Part shown: positions 25,735 through 34,622 of the stretch, in pieces
Layout of the letters: every line of letters begins with the position of its first letter
Numbering within the stretch: the first letter of the stretch is position 1
NCBI RefSeq assembly: GCF_009903685.1
Contig: NZ_JAAABI010000001.1
Span: forward strand, 992,001 to 1,056,000
DNA: 64,000 bases
Origin: Flagellimonas ochracea
GTDB taxonomy: Bacteria; Bacteroidota; Bacteroidia; Flavobacteriales; Flavobacteriaceae
Reading direction: 5' to 3'
Made by a program: the position numbers and the translations under genes
The notes under the pieces: model-generated
What the model saw: only the letters and a program-made list of their open reading frames with translations
The model's database searches: none
Told to the model about the DNA's origin: nothing

Positions 25735-26855
25735 ACTACCCTATTTACATAATCCACATAGGAAATTATGATTCGCACCACCTTTTCACTTACGTTGGGC
25801 ATGGTATAATCAGTTACTTCCCTGAAGTTTCTATGGGGATTACGCTTTTGTACTTCAAGTGCCTTTAATCCCTGCAATATTCTTTCAGGGTTCAGGCCCA
25901 CCATCATAACCGAAGCTTCTTCCATAGCCTCAGGACGTTCATGGGCCTCACGAATGTTCAATGCCCTAAAATTTAATATCGAGGATTCTTCGGAAATGGT
26001 TCCACTATCGGAAAGCACAGCAAAAGAATTTATCTGAAGTGCATTATAGTCTGAAAAACCCAAAGGTTTCAAAAATTGTATGTTTTTGTGTGTTTTGACC
26101 TTTTTATCATCCAACATATTCCTTGTTCTAGGATGGGTGGAAACAATTACAGGATAATCATAGGTTTCGGCAATTTTATTGAGGGATTCTATTAAACCTG
26201 AAAAATTCTTGGGGTTGTTGATATTCTCTTCCCTGTGGGATGAGATCACGAAATACTTTCCCTTCTCCAGACCTAAATCGGCGATAACCGTTGATGCCTC
26301 TATTTTGTCCTTAAACTGATGGAGCACCTCATACATGGGGCTTCCTGTTTTGATTACCCTATCCGCAGGAAGTCCTTCCCGGAGCAAATATTCCCTAGCA
26401 ATGTCACTGTAGGTCAAATTAATGTCGGCAACATGGTCCACAATCTTTCTATTGGTTTCCTCAGGGACCCGTTGATCAAAACAACGGTTTCCAGCTTCCA
26501 TGTGGAAGACAGGAATCTTTCTCTTTTTCGCAGGAATGGCACAAAGACAGGAGTTGGTATCACCTAAGACCAGAAAAGCATCTGGATTAATTTCCTCAAG
26601 CAATGGGTCTATTTTGATAAGGATATTACCAACGGTCTCAGAGGCATTTTTCCCGGCAGCTCCCAAAAAATGGTCCGGTTTTCGAATACCAAAGTCCTCA
26701 AAAAAAATCTCGTTTAACTCATAATCGTAGTTCTGCCCTGTATGAACCAAAGTATGCTCAATGGCTTCATTGGCATCCAAGGCATTCAACACGCAGGCCA
26801 AACGAATAATTTCAGGTCGGGTACCTACAACGGTCAGTACTTTAAGCTTTTTCAA
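25722..26855 (-). CDS. capG: UDP-2-acetamido-2,6-dideoxyhexose 2-epimerase (CapG/FnlC/WbjD-like)
   Basis: A 377-residue non-hydrolysing nucleotide-sugar 2-epimerase of the WecB superfamily. It begins VLTVVGTRPEIIRLACVL and contains HTGQNYDYELNEIFF, VLGDTNSCLCA, HMEAGNRCFDQRVPEETNR and LSDSGTISEES. The 'NRCFDQRVPEE' sequence separates the CapG/FnlC group from true WecB (GLRTF...PEEINR), which is encoded separately at 32438-33559. Together with capE and capF on the same operon it completes UDP-L-FucNAc synthesis. Overlapping gene ends support one transcript. Confidence 0.92.
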   Translation of the reverse strand: MKKLKVLTVVGTRPEIIRLACVLNALDANEAIEHTLVHTGQNYDYELNEIFFEDFGIRKPDHFLGAAGKNASETVGNILIKIDPLLEEINPDAFLVLGDTNSCLCAIPAKKRKIPVFHMEAGNRCFDQRVPEETNRKIVDHVADINLTYSDIAREYLLREGLPADRVIKTGSPMYEVLHQFKDKIEASTVIADLGLEKGKYFVISSHREENINNPKNFSGLIESLNKIAETYDYPVIVSTHPRTRNMLDDKKVKTHKNIQFLKPLGFSDYNALQINSFAVLSDSGTISEESSILNFRALNIREAHERPEAMEEASVMMVGLNPERILQGLKALEVQKRNPHRNFREVTDYTMPNVSEKVVRIIISYVDYVNRVVWGK

Positions 26856-26876
26856 TGGTTGACGTTTTAGTGTTTG

Positions 26877-28043
26877 TTATTCCACATTTTCAAAATATGT
26901 GTCTGCATCTTCTGGATCGTAAGGTTCATTAATCCAAAACAACGTAATCAATTCCTCATCCCCGGTATTTGTTATGTTATGGGCATACCAAATTGGCATA
27001 TCCACATATGCGGGCTCCTCCCCATCCAGATCATAGTTGATTACTTCATTGGTCCCAATCTTTCTCAACTGTATTCGGGCCCTTCCTTTGATAACGGCAA
27101 AACGCTCTGCCTTTCGCGTATGAAAATGATTACCCCTGGTTATTCCAGAAACTGTTGTGGAGAAAGAAAACTGTCCAGATGTTTGGGTCCGGGCTATTTC
27201 AACAAAACTTCCCCTCGGGTCTCTGTGTTTCGTATACTTGACCGGATAATGTGATACCGGGATATAACACCTAAACGTGTTGAAAAGGGATTTCTGAAAA
27301 TGGTCTTCCAAATTGGGGAAAATACCATTTTCCATATAATCCTTTTTGAAACCATTGAGTAATTCAAGGATTTGGGAAACTTTCACATGATGATTTGGCT
27401 CAATGTTTACTTCAAAACTATTTTTACCAATCGGATTTGCTTCCTGTACTCCAAAAATGGTGTCAATGAAAATCTTCACCAAGTCGTTGACATAAATAAG
27501 CCCAACCTCACCATCATTAATGATTGTGGGTTCCTGGTTGTGGGCCACTTTATGGCAAAAGGTTGCGACAACAGAATTATAATTGGGTTTGCCAAAGGGT
27601 CCAAAAACATTGGGGATGGTCAAGGAAGTGAATCTTCCTCCCGACTGTTCGGCCCAATCCATAATCCGCTGTTTACCCTCTTTTTTGGATTGCCCATATA
27701 GGTTATCCCTTAGTTCTTGCGAAGAGGATGAAAAAACAATATGTGGGGTTGAGTTCACACTAATACAGGCGGTTATAAGATTTTCAACCAATCTTATATT
27801 GGTGTTGTAGATGACTTTTTGATCTTCATGCCGATTCATAGCAGCCAAATGTACCACAGTGTCACATTTGGAAACGAACTGGGCAAGCGCTTCTGTATCT
27901 TGGAAAAAGGACCTTTCAAAAGGAACTAGTTCCACATCATCCTGCAGGGAGAGTGTTGTATATAAGTGGTTACCCACAAAACCGGCCTGTCCAGTTATTC
28001 CTATCCTATGCTTTTTCATTGTGTCTACCATTTTGCGGACCAT
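26877..28043 (-). CDS. capF: UDP-hexulose reductase, SDR plus cupin (CapF/FnlB/WbjC-like)
   Basis: A 388-residue two-domain enzyme. The N-terminal SDR part has GITGQAGFVGNHLY (near 13-26) and a catalytic region including VFSSSSQELRDNLYGQSKKEG, with Ser and YxxxK. From about 270 onward a cupin domain begins (SHYPVKYTKHRDPRGSFVEI) with 'GNHFHTRKAERF' as metal-binding motif and 'DMPIWYAHNITN' as motif 2. This SDR-cupin fusion is characteristic of CapF, which acts between CapE and CapG in UDP-L-FucNAc synthesis. The gene overlaps the preceding cupin gene by 19 bases. Confidence 0.93.
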   Translation of the reverse strand: MVRKMVDTMKKHRIGITGQAGFVGNHLYTTLSLQDDVELVPFERSFFQDTEALAQFVSKCDTVVHLAAMNRHEDQKVIYNTNIRLVENLITACISVNSTPHIVFSSSSQELRDNLYGQSKKEGKQRIMDWAEQSGGRFTSLTIPNVFGPFGKPNYNSVVATFCHKVAHNQEPTIINDGEVGLIYVNDLVKIFIDTIFGVQEANPIGKNSFEVNIEPNHHVKVSQILELLNGFKKDYMENGIFPNLEDHFQKSLFNTFRCYIPVSHYPVKYTKHRDPRGSFVEIARTQTSGQFSFSTTVSGITRGNHFHTRKAERFAVIKGRARIQLRKIGTNEVINYDLDGEEPAYVDMPIWYAHNITNTGDEELITLFWINEPYDPEDADTYFENVE

Positions 28044-28453
28044 TTTTCCAAAGGGTATCTGTGGTCATCCGCCGCAGATTCTTTCAATCCAAAATTTGAG
28101 AACACCTGTAATATTGAACCTGTTACACTTGCTTTAATTCCTGTGGCATAGCCATTGGGAACGGCCAAAATTTCTGGTGGTTGGGAACTAAGTTCAATCC
28201 TTTTAGGGGTTAAATGCTCAGAGGGATTCTCAAAATTATCAATTTCCACAAGGTTGATTACAAAAGATCCCGAAATGCAGTGAAACCATTTCTTTTCAAA
28301 TTGATGTCCTTGCCACGCCCTGATCAAATCTTCATCCTTTGGGAGAATTTCATAAAACCGAACCACTTCGGACATATCGAAGTTATTTACAAACCGTAAA
28401 GTGCCCCGCTCATCTGTGAATGTATCTCCCTGTATCAGAAAATCACTGGTCAT
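28025..28453 (-). CDS. Cupin-fold sugar isomerase/epimerase-like protein
   Basis: A 142-residue protein of the RmlC/FdtA-like cupin type. 'GDTFTDERGTLRFVNNFDMS' resembles the RmlC 'D.RG' start. 'RAWQGHQFEKKWFHCISGSFVINLV' is the cupin motif 1 region with His residues, and 'PPEILAVPNGYATGIKA' is motif 2. It is inserted between capE and capF, overlapping capE by 11 bases and capF by 19. It probably acts on the 4-keto sugar intermediate made by CapE, or on another nucleotide sugar of the locus. The standard capEFG pathway does not need it, so its reaction is uncertain. Confidence 0.7.
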   Translation of the reverse strand: MTSDFLIQGDTFTDERGTLRFVNNFDMSEVVRFYEILPKDEDLIRAWQGHQFEKKWFHCISGSFVINLVEIDNFENPSEHLTPKRIELSSQPPEILAVPNGYATGIKASVTGSILQVFSNFGLKESAADDHRYPLEKWSAKW

Positions 28454-29456
28454 TTAATTGCTCTTTGATGAAATCAAGGTTCAATAAAGTGCTTCTAAGT
28501 TTTTCATTGGTCAAATGCTCTGTGTTGTGTGAGTGGTAATCCTCTATTGCACTGATATCCGTTTCACCTACAGAGTAGTATCTGCTATAATTTAAATCTC
28601 GATTATCCGCTGGAATTCTATAAAAGTCGCCCATATCCTCTGCCTTTTGCATTTCTTCCCGTGTGCAAAGCGTTTCGTACAACTTTTCTCCATGTCGGGT
28701 ACCAATTACTTTAATTTCGTTCTTAGAACCAAATATGTCTCTTACCGCTTCTGCTAAATCTCCAATGGTACTTGCCGGTGCCTTGTTCACAAAAAGGTCT
28801 CCTTGGTTTCCATGCTCAAACGCAAAAAGCACCAAATCCACAGCATCTTCCAAAGACATTAAGAAGCGGGTCATATTGGGATCGGTTACAGTCAAGGGTA
28901 ACCCTTGTTTAATTTGATCGACAAACAAAGGGATTACGGATCCTCGTGAAGCCATTACGTTTCCATAGCGTGTTAGGCAAACTATGGTTGAATTTTTGGA
29001 AATGTTTCGGGAAGCGGCTACGGCGACTTTCTCCATAAGTGCTTTGCTGATACCCATGGCGTTGATGGGATAAGCAGCTTTGTCGGTACTTAGACAAATG
29101 ATACGCTTTACTCCGTTGGCCACGGCGGCATCAATGGTATTCTGCGTTCCGAATACATTGGTTTTTGCAGCTTCGATGGGAAAAAACTCACAGGACGGGA
29201 CCTGCTTTAAGGCCGCAGCATGAAAGACATAATCCACACCCCGCATGGCTTGGTTTATACTATTGAAATCCCTTACATCACCTATGTAAAATTTTATCTT
29301 GGGATTCTTCAATCGGGTACGCATGTCATCCTGCTTCTTTTCATCGCGGCTAAAGATGCGAATTTCACCAATATCCGTAGTAAGAAAGCGGTCTAACACT
29401 GCGTTACCAAACGACCCCGTTCCTCCCGTAATCAATAATGTTTTGCCTTTGAACAT
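28443..29456 (-). CDS. capE: UDP-GlcNAc 4,6-dehydratase/5-epimerase (CapE/FnlA/WbjB-like)
   Basis: A 337-residue soluble dehydratase. LLITGGTGSFGNAVLDRFL (5-23) is the NADP site. VFHAAALKQVPSCEFFP and LSTDKAAYPINAMGISKAL show the CapE-type active site, in which Tyr is replaced by Met (MGISK). It lacks the membrane part of the PglF-like enzyme and belongs to the inverting group that starts UDP-L-FucNAc synthesis. It is the first of the capE-cupin-capF-capG block. Confidence 0.95.
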   Translation of the reverse strand: MFKGKTLLITGGTGSFGNAVLDRFLTTDIGEIRIFSRDEKKQDDMRTRLKNPKIKFYIGDVRDFNSINQAMRGVDYVFHAAALKQVPSCEFFPIEAAKTNVFGTQNTIDAAVANGVKRIICLSTDKAAYPINAMGISKALMEKVAVAASRNISKNSTIVCLTRYGNVMASRGSVIPLFVDQIKQGLPLTVTDPNMTRFLMSLEDAVDLVLFAFEHGNQGDLFVNKAPASTIGDLAEAVRDIFGSKNEIKVIGTRHGEKLYETLCTREEMQKAEDMGDFYRIPADNRDLNYSRYYSVGETDISAIEDYHSHNTEHLTNEKLRSTLLNLDFIKEQLNDQ

Positions 29457-29468
29457 AGTTTTCTGGCT

Positions 29469-30113
29469 TTATACGTTTTTAAAGTATTTATCAATTTTTT
29501 CTGGTGTCAAGTCCTTCTCATTGAAGAAATCCTTGCACTCTGAAATCTTTTTGTCTGAAAAGTTCCACCATTCCAGTTCCAACAGCCTTTGAATAGTTTC
29601 TTCATCAAATCTATATTTGATTACCTTAGCGGGAACTCCTCCGGCAATTGCGTATGGCGGGACATTTTTGGTTACAATAGCTCCCGCCGCCACAACGGCG
29701 CCATCTCCCACAGTTACACCATCCATTATTTTTACATCCCGACCTATCCATACATCATTGCCAATATTTATAGGGAGGTTGGTCTTAAATTCAATTGGTG
29801 TATACCAATCGTTCCGCATTCGATTTTTTTTATAGAAAATAGAGTTGGTGGATACATAATTTAATGGGTGTCTCCCAAACCCCAAAATAGTATCCTTGCC
29901 AATTGCCGTAAAATTACCAACGGTGGTGAGCACTAACTTGCAATTTGAGTTTATTCTAGAGTATTTGCCAACCTTTGAACGATTAAGTACCGCGAAGCTT
30001 CTGATTTCTGAAGACTTGGCAAACTGGCAATTCTTAGTCCAAAATGCAAATGCAGAAACTAGTGGATATGTTATTTTTTTGGTAGAAAAAAAAGACGTTA
30101 AATAAGCTCTCAT
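29469..30113 (-). CDS. CatB-type O-acetyltransferase (hexapeptide repeat)
   Basis: A 214-residue left-handed beta-helix acetyltransferase. The core is [54 protein letters not shown], the usual xenobiotic-acetyltransferase (CatB/LbH) signature with a GNDVWIG active-site region. It uses acetyl-CoA and most likely O-acetylates a polysaccharide sugar, or could provide the PglD-like N-acetylation missing from the pglF/pglE pair. It sits 12 bases from capE. A related copy is at 35782-36489. Confidence 0.85.
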   Translation of the reverse strand: MRAYLTSFFSTKKITYPLVSAFAFWTKNCQFAKSSEIRSFAVLNRSKVGKYSRINSNCKLVLTTVGNFTAIGKDTILGFGRHPLNYVSTNSIFYKKNRMRNDWYTPIEFKTNLPINIGNDVWIGRDVKIMDGVTVGDGAVVAAGAIVTKNVPPYAIAGGVPAKVIKYRFDEETIQRLLELEWWNFSDKKISECKDFFNEKDLTPEKIDKYFKNV

Positions 30114-30145
30114 AATTTTTTGGTATAGGTACCCGAGTTAAGACG

Positions 30146-31207
30146 TTAAGCGTTAACATAATTTATCGCATCTATAAATCCATTTGCCATAATCATAGGT
30201 GTTCGGTGATTATCATAAAATACTTTGGCGTTATCCCCCATTTTAATAAACTTATTTGGATCTTTGAAAATCTCCAAGATTATAGTATCCAATTGTTTGA
30301 AATCTTTAAACAATATTCCATTTCCATTGTTTGTAATATTAAGCCTTTCTCCACCTGTAATGGCATGTTCATAGGTTATAAAAGGAACTCCGTAGCCGAA
30401 ACTTTTAAGTACCGATAAACCAGCTTGGCCCGGAGAAATACAAGCTATTGCTGATGAAAACAGTTCTTTTAACCTAGCTTCCTCAAAGATTGCCCCATGC
30501 AAAACAATATGATTTTCCAATTTGTACTTGCCTATCCATTCTTTTATCCTATCAAACTCGGCACCTTTGCCAATTATATGTAACCTTTTAGGTTTTCCAT
30601 CAAAATCACCCAAGGCATTCTTATATGATTCCAACAATTCAAATATCTTCTTCTGTTTATACAAAGATCCAATAAAGAGAATGTTATCTCTAACCACGTT
30701 CTTTTCTAAAGGAAGTACTTCAACGGTATTATGCATCACAAAAAGCTTATCAGCAGCAATTCCCTTTTTAATATACTTGTTCCTAGCATAATCGGAATAG
30801 AACAACATGGCATCCGAACGCCTGGCCAAAAAATATCTGATGTTGTTCATAAACGTAGGCGAATCAAACCTCGCATTATATGATGCTCGCACACCGATTC
30901 CCCAGAAAATCAGTTTTACTTTTCTTCTAAGCGCCAACTTCAGAAAGGAAAGGTTGAACAGGTAGAACATACATACCACCGCATCGAATTGTCCAACCAA
31001 TTCATTGAACTCCTTATCGTAGTAGGTGAATTTTCCAATCTTTTTGAAGTTGATAATTACCTCATCGAATTTGTTTTCCTTGTTTTCTGACCTTTTGGAA
31101 GAATGGGCGACGGTGAGATTAATACCATTGTCTTCGGCTATAAGATTGAAAATGGGTATTCTATAGCTTTGTAATTTGTATGTAACAAAAAGAATATTCT
31201 TCGACAT
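30146..31207 (-). CDS. Glycosyltransferase family 4 (GT-B)
   Basis: A 353-residue GT-B transferase. It starts ILFVTYKLQSYRIPIFNLIAED, the pattern of transferases that act on lipid-linked oligosaccharides. The donor domain has ILFIGSLYKQKKIFELLES, RLHIIGKGAEFDRI and the nucleotide-sugar motif CISPGQAGLSVLKSFGYGVPFI. The E-x7-E pattern is partly altered (Q/G at the first glutamate), which is common in this subgroup. Its substrates cannot be read from the sequence. It lies 16 bases downstream of wecC in the main operon. Confidence 0.85.
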   Translation of the reverse strand: MSKNILFVTYKLQSYRIPIFNLIAEDNGINLTVAHSSKRSENKENKFDEVIINFKKIGKFTYYDKEFNELVGQFDAVVCMFYLFNLSFLKLALRRKVKLIFWGIGVRASYNARFDSPTFMNNIRYFLARRSDAMLFYSDYARNKYIKKGIAADKLFVMHNTVEVLPLEKNVVRDNILFIGSLYKQKKIFELLESYKNALGDFDGKPKRLHIIGKGAEFDRIKEWIGKYKLENHIVLHGAIFEEARLKELFSSAIACISPGQAGLSVLKSFGYGVPFITYEHAITGGERLNITNNGNGILFKDFKQLDTIILEIFKDPNKFIKMGDNAKVFYDNHRTPMIMANGFIDAINYVNA

Positions 31208-31223
31208 AACTTCAGACTATTAC

Positions 31224-32438
31224 CTACCTTGAAAGTATTCCGCAAAAATCAAGGATTTTTTTTGAGCTATCCCTTGGCAATTCCTTAAACTCATCATGCG
31301 CCACCAAATAGACGACTATATCCGCTTTTTTAAATGCCTCGCTATAGTCCGTAAGCTTGAATATATGATGTGATTCTATGTTGGGCTCCACAATAAAATA
31401 CTCCTCATTGTTTACATTCTGTAACACTTTCTGCACAATATATTTTGCAGGGGATTCCCTTAAATCGTCAATATTTGGTTTAAAGGCAAGTCCCATCAGG
31501 GCAACTCTGGGCTTATAACCATGTTCTAGTTCAAACTTAAGTTTTTCCGTTTGAACTTTCTCCGCACACCAAAAAGACTTGTAGTTATTTATTTCTCTGG
31601 CCGTACCAATAATTTTGGATTCCATGGGGTAGTCAGAAACAATAAAGTAAGGATCAACCGCAATACAGTGCCCCCCTACTCCACAACCTGGCTGCAAAAT
31701 ATTTACCCTTGGATGTTTGTTTGCCAATTCAATAAGTTCCCACACATTGATATCGGCCTTGTCGCAAATTAAAGAAAGTTCATTGGCAAAAGCTATTTGA
31801 ACGTCCCGAGAGGAGTTTTCAACCAATTTGCACATTTCGGCCGTACGGGCATTGGTATGATGCAATTTTCCATCAACATATTCGGAATAAAATGCAACCG
31901 CTTTTTCCGTAGAGGCTTTATCAATGCCCCCTATAACACGGTCGTTATGAACAAGTTCGTACATTACGTTTCCTGGAAGAACACGTTCGGGGCAATACGC
32001 CATATGTATTTTTCCATCAAGTTCGGGCCTGGCACCGAAAATAAAGTCTTTCATTTTTTCCGTGGTTCCTATGGGTGAGGTCGATTCGATGATATATAGA
32101 TCGCCTTCTTTTAACAACGGCAAAATAGCCTTCGTGGCCGCTTCAACATAGGAAATATCAGGTTCGTTCTTTTCTTTGAATGGTGTAGGCACAACGATTA
32201 GATACGCATCCGCCTCTTTAGGTTCCAGATGTGCCTTAAGAAAACCCTCGTTTACAGCCTTGGATACAGCTTCCTCCAAATCGGGTTCCACAATATGGAC
32301 TTTACCTTGATTTATGGTATTTACCACTTTAGGGTTAACATCTACTCCGTTGACCATGGTTTTTTTTCCCGCAATTAGGGCAGCAGTGGGCAAACCAATG
32401 TAGCCCAAACCCATCATAGTTACCTTTTTGTTTGCCAC
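31224..32438 (-). CDS. wecC: UDP-N-acetyl-D-mannosamine dehydrogenase
   Basis: A 404-residue nucleotide-sugar dehydrogenase. The frame is open from 32477, but the natural start is GTG at 32438, sharing one base with the wecB stop (TAGTG) and giving VANKKVTMMGLGYIGLPTAAL. The NAD motif is at the start. QPGCGVGGHCIAVDPYF contains the active-site cysteine and matches WecC rather than Ugd. It oxidises UDP-ManNAc to UDP-ManNAcA. Paired with wecB it provides a 2-acetamido uronic acid, a possible target of the AsnB-like amidotransferase in the same operon. Confidence 0.93.
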   Translation of the reverse strand: MANKKVTMMGLGYIGLPTAALIAGKKTMVNGVDVNPKVVNTINQGKVHIVEPDLEEAVSKAVNEGFLKAHLEPKEADAYLIVVPTPFKEKNEPDISYVEAATKAILPLLKEGDLYIIESTSPIGTTEKMKDFIFGARPELDGKIHMAYCPERVLPGNVMYELVHNDRVIGGIDKASTEKAVAFYSEYVDGKLHHTNARTAEMCKLVENSSRDVQIAFANELSLICDKADINVWELIELANKHPRVNILQPGCGVGGHCIAVDPYFIVSDYPMESKIIGTAREINNYKSFWCAEKVQTEKLKFELEHGYKPRVALMGLAFKPNIDDLRESPAKYIVQKVLQNVNNEEYFIVEPNIESHHIFKLTDYSEAFKKADIVVYLVAHDEFKELPRDSSKKILDFCGILSR

Positions 32439-33559
32439 TATTGTTGATTTTTCATGTATTCTACAATCCTTTTGCAAGCCTGTCCATCCCCATAAGGGTT
32501 ATGTAACCTGCTCATTTTTTTATACGTTTCTTCATCGGTTAGCAGTTTTGAAGCCTCTGATATTATTTTTTCCTTATCCGTACCCACCAAAATAACAGTT
32601 CCAGCTTCTACCGCTTCCGGTCTTTCTGTGGTTTCTCTCATCACCAAAACCGGTTTGCCCAAACTTGGGGCCTCCTCTTGTACTCCTCCACTGTCGGTTA
32701 TCACCAGATGGCTTTGATCCATCAACCAAACAAATTCTGGATATGCCAAGGGGTCTATCAACTTGATATTGTCCATGTTCCCCAAAAGTTCATATACTGG
32801 CTTTTGGACCTTAGGATTTAGGTGAACCGGATATACGATTTCAACGTCATCATGAGTTTGAGCAATTTCCTTAAGTGCTTGACAGATATTGATAAAGCCT
32901 TGACCGTGATTCTCCCTTCTGTGACCAGTTACCAAAATTATTCGTTTGTCCAGGGATATGGTTTCCTTAAGTGTATTCAATTCTTCGGAATCCAAATTTT
33001 TAACCCGCTCAACGCTTTCATGTAATGCATCAATAACCGTATTTCCGGTAATCGTAATGGTTTGATCGGCCACACCTTCATTCCTAAGGTTTTGATGTGA
33101 AGTTTTGGTGGGTGCAAAATGAAAATCCGCAACATGTCCCGTTACCCTTCTGTTGATTTCTTCCGGAAACGGTGCCCACTTGTTGAAAGTTCTCAAACCT
33201 GCTTCTACGTGGCAAATCCTGGCGCCCGAATAAAAACCTGCTATACTTGAACCCATAGTTGTGGTGGTATCACCATGAACATAGACAAAGTCTGGTTTGT
33301 AAGACTCCAAAACCGGTTGAAGACTGGTAATTATGGTTGCCGTCAATCCGTATAAATTTTGCCCAGGTTTCATCAAATCGAGATCATAATCTGGGATAAT
33401 TTCAAAAAAGTCTAAAACCTGATCCAACATTTCGCGATGTTGGGCCGTTACACATACTTTGGTTTCAAATTCTTTTGATTTTTGAAAGGCCTTGACCAAT
33501 GGAGCCATTTTAATGGCTTCCGGTCTGGTCCCGAACACAATCAGGTTCTTTTTCAACAT
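32438..33559 (-). CDS. wecB: UDP-N-acetylglucosamine 2-epimerase (non-hydrolysing)
   Basis: A 373-residue WecB. It begins NLIVFGTRPEAIKMAPLV and has AQHREMLDQVLDFF, VHGDTTTTMGSS, HVEAGLRTFNKWAPFPEEIN and ITDSGGVQEEAPSLGKPVLV, all canonical. It converts UDP-GlcNAc to UDP-ManNAc, used by WecC encoded next with a one-base overlap. The second, distinct 2-epimerase in the locus (capG) serves FucNAc synthesis. Confidence 0.95.
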   Translation of the reverse strand: MLKKNLIVFGTRPEAIKMAPLVKAFQKSKEFETKVCVTAQHREMLDQVLDFFEIIPDYDLDLMKPGQNLYGLTATIITSLQPVLESYKPDFVYVHGDTTTTMGSSIAGFYSGARICHVEAGLRTFNKWAPFPEEINRRVTGHVADFHFAPTKTSHQNLRNEGVADQTITITGNTVIDALHESVERVKNLDSEELNTLKETISLDKRIILVTGHRRENHGQGFINICQALKEIAQTHDDVEIVYPVHLNPKVQKPVYELLGNMDNIKLIDPLAYPEFVWLMDQSHLVITDSGGVQEEAPSLGKPVLVMRETTERPEAVEAGTVILVGTDKEKIISEASKLLTDEETYKKMSRLHNPYGDGQACKRIVEYMKNQQ

Positions 33560-33562
33560 AAA

Positions 33563-34441
33563 CTAGTTCTTTCGGTTTTTATATAAGAGATGATAATATA
33601 ACTGTGGAAAAAGTACTTTGAAATATCCTGTTGCCAAGAAAAGGGGAAACCTGAGCGGAAAATGCTTCTTCATATGATGGGTTTGTGAAACAAAATCAAA
33701 TCCTATAGGATTATAAAGCATTTTATATCTTTCTTTCAAGGGCAACTTAAAAAATTTAAGGTAGCGATTGCTATGATCATTGACGCATTCGCCAACAATT
33801 CCCGGCATTACCATAACCGGAATGCCTTTTTTTGTCGCTTTTAAGGTATAGTCAAAATCAGCCATTCCATGCACATAACCCTCCGATAAAATTCCAACTT
33901 TATCCACTACATTGCCGCTTACCCACATAATATTGGCATTTCCCAATTGGCAAGGAACCGGTTTGTCCTGGGGTTTCACCCTTCTCATGGTTGCCATAAA
34001 GCGGTTTCTAAACACAGAACCTCCGTAACTTATTTTCTTGGTTTCGGAATCAACAGTGGTTCCGACATAAACCCCGCCGTGGCCATAATTGGAAACGGTA
34101 TGACCATGTGTTTGTTGCACAGCATCAAACAAATGGGGGTAAATATTCGTGTCATCATTCATCAGAAGATAGGCATCATAGTTGCCCTTTACCGCTTCGC
34201 CCCATGAATTGCGCATACCTCCGGCCCAATATAGAAATCCGTTACCTAGCAAGATATTTACTTCTGGGAAATTGGTTTTCACGGCTTCAGAAGTTCCATC
34301 AGAAGAACCGTCATCCGTAAGGTAAACAGAAATACTCCAATTCTGCCCCGAATTTTCATGAGCTTTGAACAAAGCCGAAAGTGCTGCTATCGTCTTTTCC
34401 CTCCTGTTAAAACAGGTAAGAAGAACCGCAAGTCTGTTCAT
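33563..34441 (-). CDS. Glycosyltransferase family 2
   Basis: A 292-residue GT-A transferase. AVLLTCFNRREKTIAALSAL starts the nucleotide-binding fold, VYLTDDGSSDGTSEAV holds the first acidic motif and LLMNDDTNIYP holds the DxD-like motif. GFLYWAGGMRNSWGEA is typical of rhamnosyltransferase-like GT2 enzymes. A C-terminal amphipathic segment, FPLFLATGYFKVLFPQLYY, should tether it to the inner membrane. It is 3 bases from the wecB start. Confidence 0.87.
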   Translation of the reverse strand: MNRLAVLLTCFNRREKTIAALSALFKAHENSGQNWSISVYLTDDGSSDGTSEAVKTNFPEVNILLGNGFLYWAGGMRNSWGEAVKGNYDAYLLMNDDTNIYPHLFDAVQQTHGHTVSNYGHGGVYVGTTVDSETKKISYGGSVFRNRFMATMRRVKPQDKPVPCQLGNANIMWVSGNVVDKVGILSEGYVHGMADFDYTLKATKKGIPVMVMPGIVGECVNDHSNRYLKFFKLPLKERYKMLYNPIGFDFVSQTHHMKKHFPLRFPLFLATGYFKVLFPQLYYHLLYKNRKN

Positions 34442-34622
34442 ATGATGGGGGTGTGGTCAATGGTTGAAAAATGCATGTTTTAACACCACAAAAGTACAGT
34501 AAACAATTAAAGTTTCTTCATATTTTGGATGATACTATCCAATTACTGGATTATCGGTTGTTGAATAAAAAAAAGACATGTGCGTCAAAATCTTATGAGA
34601 TTTTAATTTTGCCAATCTTTCC

